From positions 1,527,290-1,591,289 of the forward strand of contig NZ_SGIU01000001.1 of assembly GCF_004296335.1 (NCBI RefSeq): DNA of 64,000 bases, written 5' to 3'. Shown here one piece after another: positions 9,433 through 18,330 of this stretch. The notes under the pieces were generated by a model. The model was given only the letters and a program-made list of their open reading frames with translations. It was not told the DNA's origin and did not search any database. Source of the DNA: Flagellimonas allohymeniacidonis. Lineage in GTDB: Bacteria; Bacteroidota; Bacteroidia; Flavobacteriales; Flavobacteriaceae. The translations under genes were made by a program, and so were the position numbers. Numbering within the stretch: the first letter of the stretch is position 1; each line of letters opens with the position of its first letter.

Positions 9433-11832
9433 TTAACGCCCAATTCGCTTGTTTTCATCTTCAAGTCCTGTTTTACGTTTTCGTGCTTTTTTGATTTCAT
9501 TGCGACCAAAATCATAGGTAAGGCTGAAGGCTACCCTTCTAGAATCACTTCCCCCATCGCCGTTGATAAAGAGATCGCCAAACTGGGTAACTCCCCTCCA
9601 TGGTACTGTGAAAAGAATGTCGTTAACGGCCAAGCGTGCCGTGAACTTGTCATCAAAGAACCTTTTTTGAACCGCGGCATTGAGCGATCCTTGGGAGCGT
9701 GTCTGGTAGGTGCCTCCCCAAATGGAAGGGGAACTATACCAGCCCGAAACCTCAAAGCGCCATTCGCTAGGCAGGGAAAATGTATTTTGGGCATAAAACC
9801 CAAGCGTTTCTTGCCGGACTGGTAAAAACTCTGGGCTGGTCGCCGAATAATCGCTGATGTATGCATTCAAACTAAAATATAAATCCCACCAGCTCAATAG
9901 TTTTTTAGGATAGGAAACCCCTAAATTGTAGACTTCTTGATTTGCCACATTCAAGGAGGTCAAAAAACTGGTAGATTCCCCTTCAGCCACCGTAACCTGA
10001 GCAAAAAAGTCGGAAATATAGGAATAGCTCAACGAGGTAGTCAATCTATAATTGAAGGTATGGGACAGCTTCAGGTTGTTGGTATATTGGGGTTGCAAAA
10101 AAGGATTTCCCTGACGAAATGAAAGTTCATCCAACTTATACTCAAAAGGATTCAAGGATTGATAGTTGGGCCTTTGAATTCTACGGCTATAAGTCAATGC
10201 AAACTGGTTTTTTTGATTCAATTGGTAGGTAATACCTCCCGAAGGGAAAAAATCGGTGTAATTGCGTTTTACCCGATCATCCTCATTTTCTTGAGCACTT
10301 TCCAAATTGCCATCAGATACTGTGTTTTCTACACGTAAGCCAAGTTGAAGGTTCCATTTTCCCCATTTTCGGTTGTAATTGAAATATCCCGCATTGATAT
10401 TCTCATCATATTGAAACTGGTTGCTCTGGGTTAAATCCAAGACCGGTTGCCCATTAACTTCATTGAAGAAATCGAAGGTGTTATCCGTAGTGATAAAGGA
10501 CAATTTAAAACCTAGACCCAACTTTCCCTTCAGAAAGTTCTGCTCATAGTCCGCTTTGATTGTTGCAATATTGATGTCTATGGGCGTCTCTTGAAGAGTT
10601 ACCCTTTCGCTGATAACAAAAGACTCCGTTCCGTCAAAATAAGTATTGGGCTGAAAAGCGTTTCGGTCGCTATTGTATCTTCCATAATCCAGGTCGATAT
10701 TAACGCTATACCCCAATGTGTCCGCATATCGGTAATTTACGTTGGCATTTACATTGTAAGAAGTGTTATCGGTTTGGTTCAAAGCAACAAGAACGCTGTC
10801 GTTCTGAATCGTATTGGCCGGACGGATAGGGGTTCGGGTGTTATTGGTGTTAAATCCATTGTTGAAATTGCCATTAAATATGGCTCCTAAAGTGTGCTTG
10901 GAATTTAAGTAATAGTCATAGCCCAATTTGATATTATTGCTGTTGCGATCATAAACGCTGTTAGTCCGTGCATCGAATTGCGTGCCCGACTGGGTCCTTA
11001 ACAGATTGATGAAGCCTGTATTCTTTCCAAAACGATTGCTGTAAGTCCCATAAAAGTTTCCTTTCTTCCCTCGGGTATTAAAGTTGAGGCTGGAGTTATA
11101 TCTAGCAAAGTCTCCCGTAGTTATTCCCGTAGTGTATGTTCCGTTTGTCCCCAAACTTTTGTCTTTCTTTAGCTTAATATTGATGATTCCCGCATTTCCA
11201 GCGGCATCGTACTTTGAAGAAGGTTGGGTAATTATTTCCACCGCTTCAATATCCGTTGCTTGTAGACTCTCCAAATAATTGATTAGATCTTCTCCTTGAA
11301 GGACAGAAAGCTTCCCGTCAATAAAAATTTGCACTCCGGTTTTTCCCTCTACAATTATGCCTCCATTGTTATCCACAATAACTCCAGGGGCTTTTCGAAG
11401 CAGTTCGAAGGCACTGGTACCCGTTGCATTGATCGTATTCTGAACATTGAACACGGTTTTGTCAGCCAAAACCTGAACCATGGGTTTATCGGCAACTACG
11501 GTAACTTCCTCCAAATTCTGAGCCGCTTCATTCAGGATAATGGTTCTAAGTGATAAAGTAGTTCCCTCAAAGTTTATTTGCTTTAAGTAATCTGCAAATC
11601 CTAAGGCATTGATTTTTAAAAGGTATTCGCTGGGTTGCATTCCCTTTAGCACAAAACTTCCATTTTCTGTGCTGACCGTAGCTTTGACCAAACTGGAATC
11701 CAAGGGTGAGTTTAGTGTAATGGCCGCATAGGGTACTGCTTCCCCAGTAGCGGTTTGAATTTTTCCTGTAATGTTTTGCCCATACACAAGAGTGGAAATG
11801 AGCATGCCCAAAACAATGGTCAAAGTTTTCAT
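9433..11832 (-). CDS. TonB-dependent receptor-like outer-membrane beta-barrel protein (OMP_b-brl type)
   Basis: A 799-residue outer-membrane protein. It has a signal peptide (MKTLTIVLGMLISTLVYGQ), a carboxypeptidase-regulatory-like domain at about 20-100 (ITGKIQTATGEAVPYAAI), a plug domain at about 110-220 (LRKAPGVIVDNNGG, QIFIDGKLSV, AGNAGIINIKLKK) and a C-terminal barrel. The last residues after the final strand (TYDFGRNEIKK...) form a basic periplasmic tail rather than ending at the terminal aromatic residue. The same architecture is seen in the protein at 19258-21675. Members of this family are TonB-linked, and most substrates are unknown. It stands alone, with gaps on both sides. Confidence 0.85.
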   Translation of the reverse strand: MKTLTIVLGMLISTLVYGQNITGKIQTATGEAVPYAAITLNSPLDSSLVKATVSTENGSFVLKGMQPSEYLLKINALGFADYLKQINFEGTTLSLRTIILNEAAQNLEEVTVVADKPMVQVLADKTVFNVQNTINATGTSAFELLRKAPGVIVDNNGGIIVEGKTGVQIFIDGKLSVLQGEDLINYLESLQATDIEAVEIITQPSSKYDAAGNAGIINIKLKKDKSLGTNGTYTTGITTGDFARYNSSLNFNTRGKKGNFYGTYSNRFGKNTGFINLLRTQSGTQFDARTNSVYDRNSNNIKLGYDYYLNSKHTLGAIFNGNFNNGFNTNNTRTPIRPANTIQNDSVLVALNQTDNTSYNVNANVNYRYADTLGYSVNIDLDYGRYNSDRNAFQPNTYFDGTESFVISERVTLQETPIDINIATIKADYEQNFLKGKLGLGFKLSFITTDNTFDFFNEVNGQPVLDLTQSNQFQYDENINAGYFNYNRKWGKWNLQLGLRVENTVSDGNLESAQENEDDRVKRNYTDFFPSGGITYQLNQKNQFALTYSRRIQRPNYQSLNPFEYKLDELSFRQGNPFLQPQYTNNLKLSHTFNYRLTTSLSYSYISDFFAQVTVAEGESTSFLTSLNVANQEVYNLGVSYPKKLLSWWDLYFSLNAYISDYSATSPEFLPVRQETLGFYAQNTFSLPSEWRFEVSGWYSSPSIWGGTYQTRSQGSLNAAVQKRFFDDKFTARLAVNDILFTVPWRGVTQFGDLFINGDGGSDSRRVAFSLTYDFGRNEIKKARKRKTGLEDENKRIGR

Positions 11833-12050
11833 GATGGTTACCTTTTTAAAATTGAATACTCAAAATTTTGGATTTGGTTACAACCTTAAAAAGTGTTGCC
11901 CGAGAAGTTGACCTATTTACTGACCAATTGGCAAGGGTCATTTATCGACAAATAGTCAATTCGACTTTATGTGGTTTTATGCAAAAGGGCTTTTGAGTTC
12001 ATTTCTCTAAGTCATGAACACAATGGACAACAAAAATCATGCTTATTGGG

Positions 12051-12608
12051 TTAACGCCCCACGCACCAACGTTTCTCGCTGATGATCCAACCCAAACTAA
12101 TGTTGAACATCGGATAAATACCTCCTCGAAATGGGCCCACATAATACCCGGCGCCCACATCAATTGAAAAACTAAGTCCAGAATTATAACTGCGCTGTAA
12201 TCCGGTCACAAGTCCTGCAGCCCCATAAACGCCTTCAGCAATCTCTCCTTCCACCAACCTGCTCCCGGGTTCAAAAATGGAAATGGTCGGAGCCACATAG
12301 TTGGCCGAATTTCCGTAAATCTGCCTTCCTCTTCGACCTCTAGACCCAAAATTATAGTAGTACCTATTCTGCACGGTTATCGCAGGGAAAAATTCATAGT
12401 TCTCAATTGGTTCCATCGCAAAAGGGTCTAAGGCCAACTGCCAGGCTATGCGGACATCCAAAGTGGAGTTCACTCCCAGTCCCATTTCATATTCGATTCC
12501 CGGATTAAAAATGTTGAGCTTAAATTGGCGTACCTCACAATTTTTTCCAAATTGTGCTAGGGCCAAATGGGTAGAAAAGAGCAACAAGATGAAGAGCCAT
12601 CGATGCAT
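12051..12608 (-). CDS. Exported small beta-barrel-like protein, unknown function
   Basis: A 185-residue protein with a signal peptide (MHRWLFILLLFSTHLALAQ) and a mature part of alternating hydrophobic/aromatic strands rich in Gly and Tyr (GAAGLVTGLQRSYNSGLSF, GYYVGPFRGGIYPMF). It looks like a small outer-membrane barrel of a type common in flavobacteria, but I do not recognise the family. It is divergent from kdsA. Confidence 0.55.
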   Translation of the reverse strand: MHRWLFILLLFSTHLALAQFGKNCEVRQFKLNIFNPGIEYEMGLGVNSTLDVRIAWQLALDPFAMEPIENYEFFPAITVQNRYYYNFGSRGRRGRQIYGNSANYVAPTISIFEPGSRLVEGEIAEGVYGAAGLVTGLQRSYNSGLSFSIDVGAGYYVGPFRGGIYPMFNISLGWIISEKRWCVGR

Positions 12609-12654
12609 GGTAGGTAATTTGGGTAAGGATATAACCCATACTTTTTCAAAATAG

Positions 12655-12662
12655 TATTTTTG
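12655..12662 (+). promoter_or_regulatory. -7 promoter box upstream of kdsA
   Basis: TATTTTTG matches TAnnTTTG exactly, 16 bases before the kdsA ATG at 12679, which would give a very short leader. A TTG exists only at a longer spacing (12619-12621), so the -33 element is uncertain. Confidence 0.4.
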
Positions 12663-12678
12663 TCTAAAACTAATTTTG

Positions 12679-13497
12679 ATGCAATTGACGCAAATACCTC
12701 AATTAAAACACACAGACAGCAATAACTTTTTCCTACTTGCCGGACCCTGCGCCATTGAAGGGGAAGACATGGCCTTAAGAATCGCGGAAAAAGTTGTCGA
12801 TATAACCGACAAATTGAAAATCCCCTATGTGTTTAAAGGTAGTTTTAAGAAAGCCAATCGCAGTCGCATTGACTCGTTTACCGGGATTGGGGATGAAAAA
12901 GCCCTAAAAATCCTTAGCAAGGTATCCAAGACGTTTGAGGTACCGACCGTGACCGATATCCATGAAATTTCTGATGCGGATAAGGCTGCTGAGTATGTGG
13001 ATGTCCTTCAAATTCCTGCTTTTTTGGTCCGGCAAACCGATTTGGTTGTCGCAGCTGCAAGAACAGGTAAGGTGGTCAATTTGAAAAAAGGACAGTTTAT
13101 GAGCCCTGAAAGCATGCAACATGCGGTAAAAAAGGTAACAGACTCAGGAAATGACAAAGCCTGGATCACGGATAGAGGTACCATGTTCGGGTATCAGGAT
13201 ATGATTGTGGATTTTAGGGGCATTCCCACCATGAAGCAATATGCCCCTGTTGTACTGGATGTTACACATTCCCTGCAACAACCGAATCAATCTTCTGGGG
13301 TGACCGGAGGTCGCCCGGCCCTTATTGGAACCATGGCACGTGCTGGTATAGCAGCGGGCGTGGATGGACTTTTTATGGAGACCCACTTCGACCCTGTCAA
13401 TGCCAAAAGTGATGGGGCCAATATGCTCGATTTAAGTTTATTGGAAAAGCTCTTGACAAACTTAGTTGCCATTCGTAACGTAATCAATCAAATTTGA
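12679..13497 (+). CDS. kdsA: 3-deoxy-8-phosphooctulonate synthase (KDO-8-P synthase)
   Basis: A 272-residue class I DAHP/KDO8P synthase. It condenses phosphoenolpyruvate with arabinose 5-phosphate to KDO 8-phosphate for the lipopolysaccharide inner core. Diagnostic segments are LAGPCAIEGED near the N-terminus, FKGSFKKANRSRIDSF, QIPAFLVRQTDL, TDRGTMFGYQDMIVDF and VTHSLQQP. The ATG at 12679 is preferred over the in-frame TTG just before it. The DUF3857 gene starts 19 bases downstream and is probably on the same transcript. Confidence 0.95.
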   Translation: MQLTQIPQLKHTDSNNFFLLAGPCAIEGEDMALRIAEKVVDITDKLKIPYVFKGSFKKANRSRIDSFTGIGDEKALKILSKVSKTFEVPTVTDIHEISDADKAAEYVDVLQIPAFLVRQTDLVVAAARTGKVVNLKKGQFMSPESMQHAVKKVTDSGNDKAWITDRGTMFGYQDMIVDFRGIPTMKQYAPVVLDVTHSLQQPNQSSGVTGGRPALIGTMARAGIAAGVDGLFMETHFDPVNAKSDGANMLDLSLLEKLLTNLVAIRNVINQI

Positions 13498-13516
13498 TAC
13501 AACCAATCCATTGTAT

Positions 13517-15487
13517 ATGAAGAACAAATACCTACTAGGGTTGCTGGTGATTCTTTTTGTATCATCGGTTAACGCACAAACCAAAGCCGAATTTGGAAAA
13601 TTAACTACCAAGGAGAAAAACTTCACCTCATATCAGCAAGATTCAACCGTCAATGCCGTGGTTCTTTTTGAAAAAGGCGAAAATCACTTTAAGGTGGTTG
13701 ATTCCCGCATTCAATTGGTGAAAAAGTATCATACCAAGATCAAGATCCTGAAAAGAGAAGGGTTTGATCAGGCAAATATCTCCATCCGTTTTTACCATAA
13801 CGATGGCCTAAAGGAGAAAATAAGGAATATCCATGCCATTACGCATAATGGTGCCACCCAGAGTATTTTACCTCAAGATGAGATCTATACCACCGATTTG
13901 ACCGAAAACTGGTCAGAAAAAAAATTCACCTTTCCCACTGTACAGGAAGGAAGTATTCTCGAATATGAGTACGAACTGGTATCTCCCTATTTTTTCAATC
14001 TTACGGGCTGGGTCTTTCAAAGTGATATTCCCAAAGTGTATAGCGAGTTTTATGCTGAGATTCCAAGCAACTACATCTATAACCGAACCATGATCGGTAG
14101 TTTGAAGTTGGATGTCAATGAAGCCTCCATCAAAAAGAACTGCTTTTATGTGGAAGGGTATTCCGAGCCGGCGGATTGTGAAAAAGTACTGTATGCCATG
14201 AAGGATATTCCAGCCTTTAAGGCCGAAGAAGAATATATGTTGGCCAGCTCCAACTACATTTCAAAAATAGAATTTGAACTGTCCCAATACTTACGTCTTA
14301 ATGGCACTCGGGCCATGTATACCAAAACATGGGAAGATGTGGACAAGGAATTGAAGCGTGAGCGGGATATTGGTAAGCAATTGACAAAAAGTGCCTTTTT
14401 TGAAAAAAATGTGCCCAATGAGCTGTTTGAGATTGAAGACGATTTGGCCCGGGCCAAAAAAATCTATGATTATATCAAAAAACACTTCACCTGGAACAAA
14501 AGATATGGTATCTATCAAGACAGTCGGGTAAAAGCGGCTTTTGAAAGAAAATCGGGAAGTGTGGGGGAAATCAATCTTTCGTTGATCAATCTCCTCAATG
14601 CCTCCGATATCGAGGCAGAAATGCTACTGATGTCGACGCGACAAAATGGGCTGCTCAAAAAATCACACCCCGTGATGTCTGACTTTAACTATCTGGTGGC
14701 CAAGGTAAATATTGATGGTAAATCCTATCTGTTGGATGCCACCGACAAAGACCTTCCCTTCGGGGTGCTCCCCTATCGCTGCCTAAATTACTACGGCAGG
14801 GTGATGGATTTTAAAAAGGGTAGTTATTGGTACGATATAGTTCCTGATAAACAAAATCGTATGATCTTTAGGTCACAGGTTTCATTTGATCATGACGAAG
14901 ATTTGGTGAAGGGAACTTTTGATTCCTTCCAAACCGGATATTTTGCGTTGAGCAAAAGAAAGGAAATGCGGGGCATGACCGAAGATGAGTATCTCTCCAA
15001 GATGGAAGAATCTTCGAATGATGATATAGAAATTTTGGAGTATACCCTAAAAGAAAAACAGAGCAATGCCAAAACCGTTGCCGAACGATTCCAATTTGAA
15101 TGGGAGGGTTCTTTAAATAACGACCAAATTTATTTCAACCCATTTTTCATCAAGTTTTTTGGGAAAAACCCTTTGACATTAAATGAAAGAAACTATCCTG
15201 TTGATTTTGGACATCCGCGGACATATGAATTTATGATGAACCTAACTGTTCCCGAGGGTTATATTTTAAAAAGCCTACCGGATAAAAAAACCTTGGGCCT
15301 GGCCGATAAATCAGCGACCTTACGTTTCGAATGCTCCCAAATGAATCAGAATACCATCACTGTTTTAATGAGCTTCAACCTGAGAAAAAGTCAATATGAT
15401 ATTAGTTCGTATGAAGGGCTAAAGATGCTTTTTGGAAATGCTATGGATGTGCTCGACAACTCCCTAATTGTTTTTGAAAAGAGTTAA
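13517..15487 (+). CDS. Exported DUF3857/transglutaminase-like protein, catalytic Cys absent
   Basis: A 656-residue protein with a signal peptide (MKNKYLLGLLVILFVSSVNAQ), then a DUF3857-like beta domain (residues about 50-270) and a transglutaminase-like core (about 305-420). In the core the segment that normally carries the nucleophile reads KSGSVGEINLSL, with no Cys. The Asp-containing strand LLDATDKDLPFGVLP is kept. It is therefore probably a binding module rather than a protease or transglutaminase. It is probably periplasmic or surface-exposed, and co-transcribed with kdsA by position. The ATG at 13517 is chosen because it opens the signal peptide; a TTG lies 6 bases upstream. Confidence 0.75.
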   Translation: MKNKYLLGLLVILFVSSVNAQTKAEFGKLTTKEKNFTSYQQDSTVNAVVLFEKGENHFKVVDSRIQLVKKYHTKIKILKREGFDQANISIRFYHNDGLKEKIRNIHAITHNGATQSILPQDEIYTTDLTENWSEKKFTFPTVQEGSILEYEYELVSPYFFNLTGWVFQSDIPKVYSEFYAEIPSNYIYNRTMIGSLKLDVNEASIKKNCFYVEGYSEPADCEKVLYAMKDIPAFKAEEEYMLASSNYISKIEFELSQYLRLNGTRAMYTKTWEDVDKELKRERDIGKQLTKSAFFEKNVPNELFEIEDDLARAKKIYDYIKKHFTWNKRYGIYQDSRVKAAFERKSGSVGEINLSLINLLNASDIEAEMLLMSTRQNGLLKKSHPVMSDFNYLVAKVNIDGKSYLLDATDKDLPFGVLPYRCLNYYGRVMDFKKGSYWYDIVPDKQNRMIFRSQVSFDHDEDLVKGTFDSFQTGYFALSKRKEMRGMTEDEYLSKMEESSNDDIEILEYTLKEKQSNAKTVAERFQFEWEGSLNNDQIYFNPFFIKFFGKNPLTLNERNYPVDFGHPRTYEFMMNLTVPEGYILKSLPDKKTLGLADKSATLRFECSQMNQNTITVLMSFNLRKSQYDISSYEGLKMLFGNAMDVLDNSLIVFEKS

Positions 15488-15491
15488 AGCG

Positions 15492-15857
15492 TTATTTATA
15501 AAATCCCTTTTCTTTATGTGCATTGACTTCTTCCAAAACCTCGGTTAAAATGGTATCGTCAATTTCCTCCAAGGTGGTATACCGAAGGGATTTGACCACC
15601 TTACGCTTTTCGGTGACCATGAGTTCGATGTATTTGGTGAGATGGGCTGATGTCCAGAAAGCGATGTCCACATAATCCTTTTTGGAAGGGGCATTGAAAT
15701 AGCAAATCGGGTATTTTTCTACATAAAAGCAGGGTATGCCCCATTTGTACTTCATAGTTGCTTCAGGAATGACCGCTTCTACAACTGCCCTTAAGTGCAA
15801 CAAAATGCTTCGTTTGGGTTCGGGTTGGGATAGGATATATTCTTCGGCTGGGTTCAT
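15492..15857 (-). CDS. DUF1801 / YdhG-like small protein
   Basis: A 121-residue cytoplasmic protein whose pattern (LHLRAVVEAVIPEATMKYKWGIPCFYV, then DVDIAFW-type strand and a C-terminal helical part) fits DUF1801, a YdhG-like fold sometimes linked to iron handling. It converges on the DUF3857 gene with only 4 bases between the two stop codons. The molecular role is unknown. Confidence 0.7.
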   Translation of the reverse strand: MNPAEEYILSQPEPKRSILLHLRAVVEAVIPEATMKYKWGIPCFYVEKYPICYFNAPSKKDYVDIAFWTSAHLTKYIELMVTEKRKVVKSLRYTTLEEIDDTILTEVLEEVNAHKEKGFYK

Positions 15858-15879
15858 AAATCAGAAAGATGCATTTCCA

Positions 15880-16188
15880 TTATGCCACTGAAAAGAAAGA
15901 CGATCCATTGATTTCCCTATCAAATTCCTCTTTTATGCTTTCGATATAGTCTTTTGGTGTTTTTTCAGATATCCAAACCCATTGGTTTTTGATATCCACA
16001 TCGAAATAAAAACAGCTGAAGTTGCTAAAGTCATCCGTATCCAACCTATCCATCAAAAAACGGGTGATTTTTGGTCTAAGCCGGTACTCAAGGTCGATAC
16101 AGGCTTTTTTGGTTTCGGCGTTATTTGCTCCGGATATTATCCAGTTGAATTTCACTACTTTAACTCTAAGGGAGAGGTAAGATAACAA
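15880..16188 (-). CDS. Hypothetical protein, 102 residues
   Basis: A small soluble protein containing FNWIISGANNAETKKACI, a segment CFYFDVDIKNQWVWISEKTP and a charged C-terminal helix. I do not recognise it. The true start may be the internal GTG before KFNWIISG, which would remove the first 12 residues. It lies between the DUF1801 gene (22 bases) and the dehydrogenase (49 bases) on the same strand, so an operon is possible. Confidence 0.5.
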   Translation of the reverse strand: MLSYLSLRVKVVKFNWIISGANNAETKKACIDLEYRLRPKITRFLMDRLDTDDFSNFSCFYFDVDIKNQWVWISEKTPKDYIESIKEEFDREINGSSFFSVA

Positions 16189-16237
16189 AAAATAATGTAT
16201 GCCTTCGGAAAAAGTACGAGCCCTCGGTCAACGGCCA

Positions 16238-17443
16238 TTATTCTCTACCATCCACATAATCTTGAAGATACGCGAAGCGCTTGGTGAGCTTCCCGTTTTG
16301 GGTCATTCTAGCCCGTTCCAGTATGCCGTCGGAGTCCCCGTTAAAGAAAGCGGGAATCACATATTTGGAAAAGGCTTCGCCAAAACCGTTACTGGCATCG
16401 CGCGGTAACTCGGCAGGCAAATTGTCCACGGCCATCACGGCAATAGCATCAGGATTTAGAAAATCGGTTTCCACTTCTGCAAGGGGGTCATACCCATAAA
16501 TAGGGTCTTCAATGGTCGATGGACGAATGGTGGAGGCCACAGGGCCATCGATATCGCAGCTGATGTCGGCCACCACTTTAATTTTGAAATCTTCCTTTTT
16601 GGCATCTTCACGGGTGTACAAGTAAGGCGCTCCGTCGCCATAAAAATGACCGGCGATATAGAAGTCGGTCACTTGGGCAAAGCGATAAAAATTGGATTTG
16701 TATTCCTCGGGATTGGCAAAGAAATCGGCTTTATTTCCGCGGACACCGTCTTTTCGTTTGTTGTATTCGGAAGCATCAATTTGGCAATATACAGGCTCAT
16801 CGAAGTTGGAACTCAAATAATCGGCGACCGTAACTTTTTTGATGTCCATGGCATCCAACATTTCACGGGCTCCGTTGCCTACCCTGCCCCTACCGGTCAA
16901 TAAGATTTTGATATTGGGTAATTGTACCTTGCGTAATTCGGCTATCAAAGCTTGTTGGTCGGTCAGCTCTTCGGCCTTAGGCAATTGGAAAAGACCCGAT
17001 TTATGTCCGTAGGTGCGCATGCCATTGTACGCTCCTACAATGCCGGCATAACGGCCAAAAGCTACCAAACGAACGCCATTGCTGTTGGTAATGACCTCAT
17101 GGTCATACAATTCTATGTTTTTCTCCAAAATCGCCCTTAGCAAATCACGATTATAGGGCTGTTTTTTAATGGTATGGGAAAAGAAAAAGTATTTTTTGTT
17201 GGGAATAAGGGCATCGATTGGGACTTCCTTCACCCCGAGTAGCACATTGCAGTCTTCCATAGATTCGGAAACGGGAATTCCGGTCTCTTCGTACTCGACA
17301 TCGGTAAAAACCCGAATGGGCGAGGCTTCCACCGAAATTTCTGCTCCGCTGAAGCTTTTTAGGACATTTTGACATATGGCTGGGGAAAGAACGACCCTGC
17401 GATCAGGCGGGTTTTTGCGTTCACGAATAATTCCGAACTTCAT
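16238..17443 (-). CDS. NAD(P)-dependent alanine/saccharopine dehydrogenase-like oxidoreductase
   Basis: A 401-residue enzyme of the AlaDH/PNT and LYS1 superfamily. The N-terminal catalytic lobe has GIIRERKNPPDRRVVLSP (residues 4-21), GVKEVP (70-75) and SHTIKKQPYN (89-98). The Rossmann dinucleotide loop is GRGRVG (184-189). Later come ADISCDIDGPVAST and AVDNLPAELPRDAS, which are typical of saccharopine dehydrogenase/alanine dehydrogenase domains. The open frame reaches 17599, but the family N-terminus begins at the ATG at 17443, and the extra 52 codons are in repeat-rich DNA. The exact substrate (alanine, saccharopine or another imino acid) cannot be decided here. Confidence 0.75.
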   Translation of the reverse strand: MKFGIIRERKNPPDRRVVLSPAICQNVLKSFSGAEISVEASPIRVFTDVEYEETGIPVSESMEDCNVLLGVKEVPIDALIPNKKYFFFSHTIKKQPYNRDLLRAILEKNIELYDHEVITNSNGVRLVAFGRYAGIVGAYNGMRTYGHKSGLFQLPKAEELTDQQALIAELRKVQLPNIKILLTGRGRVGNGAREMLDAMDIKKVTVADYLSSNFDEPVYCQIDASEYNKRKDGVRGNKADFFANPEEYKSNFYRFAQVTDFYIAGHFYGDGAPYLYTREDAKKEDFKIKVVADISCDIDGPVASTIRPSTIEDPIYGYDPLAEVETDFLNPDAIAVMAVDNLPAELPRDASNGFGEAFSKYVIPAFFNGDSDGILERARMTQNGKLTKRFAYLQDYVDGRE

Positions 17444-17531
17444 TTGGGATTTGGTATAATTGTTGCCCGAAAATAAGGGGTTTGGGCAGGGTAAACAAAC
17501 TTTTACATAACTTTGCCCTCCTTCGCCCGAA

Positions 17532-17596
17532 GGGCTTCTGAGGGCAAACCCTAAATTGGGAATTGAAATCCGGGCTTCGGAGGGCAAACCTAAATT
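17532..17596. repeat. Near-perfect direct repeat, two 25-26 bp copies
   Basis: Two copies of a unit beginning GGGCTTC and ending AAACC(C)TAAATT lie at 17532-17557 and 17572-17596, 40 bases apart. They differ by one substitution and one missing C. They fall in the non-coding stretch upstream of the dehydrogenase. Confidence 0.7.
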
Positions 17597-17625
17597 CACC
17601 GTAGCCTTAGCGAAGGTGAACTTAA

Positions 17626-17702
17626 TTCTTCGAAGCTGCTTAGCAGCGAAGAAGGAGCGTTAGGGATAGAGGCCAATACCACGTATAGCCGATAGCCCGA
17701 CC
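17626..17702 (+). repeat. Hairpin plus flavobacterial-style intergenic motif
   Basis: A bulged hairpin at 17626-17653 (arms TTCTTC..GCTGC and GCAGC..GAAGAA, TTA loop) is followed by GTTAGGGATAGAGGCC and, about 20 bases on, GATAGCCCGACCC. I recall a similar GGGAT...GAAAGCCCGAC pattern between genes in many flavobacterial genomes, where its role is unknown. That match is from memory. Nothing here codes for a convincing protein. Confidence 0.4.
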
Positions 17703-17809
17703 CATTGAAGCTTTTCAGCCTACATTGCCATGCTATTTCGGCGAAGTTGGCTAGCGAAAATGGGGAACGCCCAGAAACTGTTCTTTGACAAAACAATGAG
17801 ATGATTTAG

Positions 17810-17831
17810 GCCCTTCGACTACGCTCAGGGC
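17810..17831. repeat. REP-like inverted repeat with TTCGACTACGCTCA core
   Basis: GCCCT and AGGGC arms flank the core TCGACTACGCTC. This is the kind of short palindromic element (CCTTCGAC...CTCAGGG) that recurs between genes in Bacteroidota. It sits 41 bases upstream of the tmRNA and might be a transcription-end hairpin for a neighbour. Confidence 0.5.
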
Positions 17832-17844
17832 ATAATTCGTTTAC

Positions 17845-17861
17845 GGTAAGTAAAGCTTACC
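17845..17861 (+). promoter_or_regulatory. Inverted repeat just upstream of tmRNA
   Basis: GGTAAG - TAAAG - CTTACC, ending 11 bases before the mature tmRNA 5' end. It could be part of the promoter region or a precursor hairpin for RNase P/III trimming. No exact TAnnTTTG box is visible here. Confidence 0.35.
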
Positions 17862-17872
17862 TAACTCATTAT

Positions 17873-18266
17873 GGGGCCGACTGGTTTTGACAGCAAGACC
17901 AATGGTGATGTAAGCATGTCGAGCGCTGGGTTACAGCTCGTAAATCTCATGATTCACACTTTTTAAATGGCGAATCTAATTACGCTCTTGCCGCTTAATC
18001 TGAATTATAGTAAGATTAGCCTCGTCGCTACTAGGTAGCGAAGCGAGATGTCCCTGAATAGCCCTTGTTGACGGCGATTCATTTAGGGGCACCATAAAAG
18101 TCAACACAGGATTGCCAGAGCTTCGATGGCGGTCTCAAACTAAAGAAGCTAAGCGTACGATAGGCGGTTTTGGGTCGGTCGTGCGTCGACAATTGAACCA
18201 AGACTAAGCATGTAGAAAGCGTTGCAATTGCTTGTTTGGACGGGAGTTCGATTCTCCCCGGCTCCA
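17873..18266 (+). ncRNA. ssrA: Transfer-messenger RNA (tmRNA)
   Basis: About 394 nt. The 5' end GGGGCCG pairs with CGGCTCC at 18259-18265, forming the alanyl acceptor stem; A18266 is the discriminator and CCA is not encoded. The T-arm GGAGTTCGATTCTCC precedes it. The internal reading frame at 17969-17998 encodes the proteolysis tag GESNYALAA followed by TAA, which agrees with Bacteroidota-type tags ending in YALAA. tmRNA with SmpB rescues stalled ribosomes and marks the truncated protein for Clp proteases. Pseudoknot-like GC-rich segments fill the rest. Confidence 0.95.
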
Positions 18267-18292
18267 CTGAAATGGCATCATTTCGAATCATT

Positions 18293-18330
18293 AAACCTGT
18301 AAATTACTGATTTACAGGTTTTTTTATTTT
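18293..18330 (+). terminator. Rho-independent terminator after tmRNA
   Basis: A perfect 12-bp stem (AAACCTGTAAAT / ATTTACAGGTTT) with a 5-nt loop runs straight into a T-rich tail, 26 bases after the tmRNA 3' end. Confidence 0.9.

Noticed and set aside
9418..9825. 135-codon plus-strand ORF
   Set aside because: Antisense to the barrel gene at 9433-11832; composition of a shadow frame.
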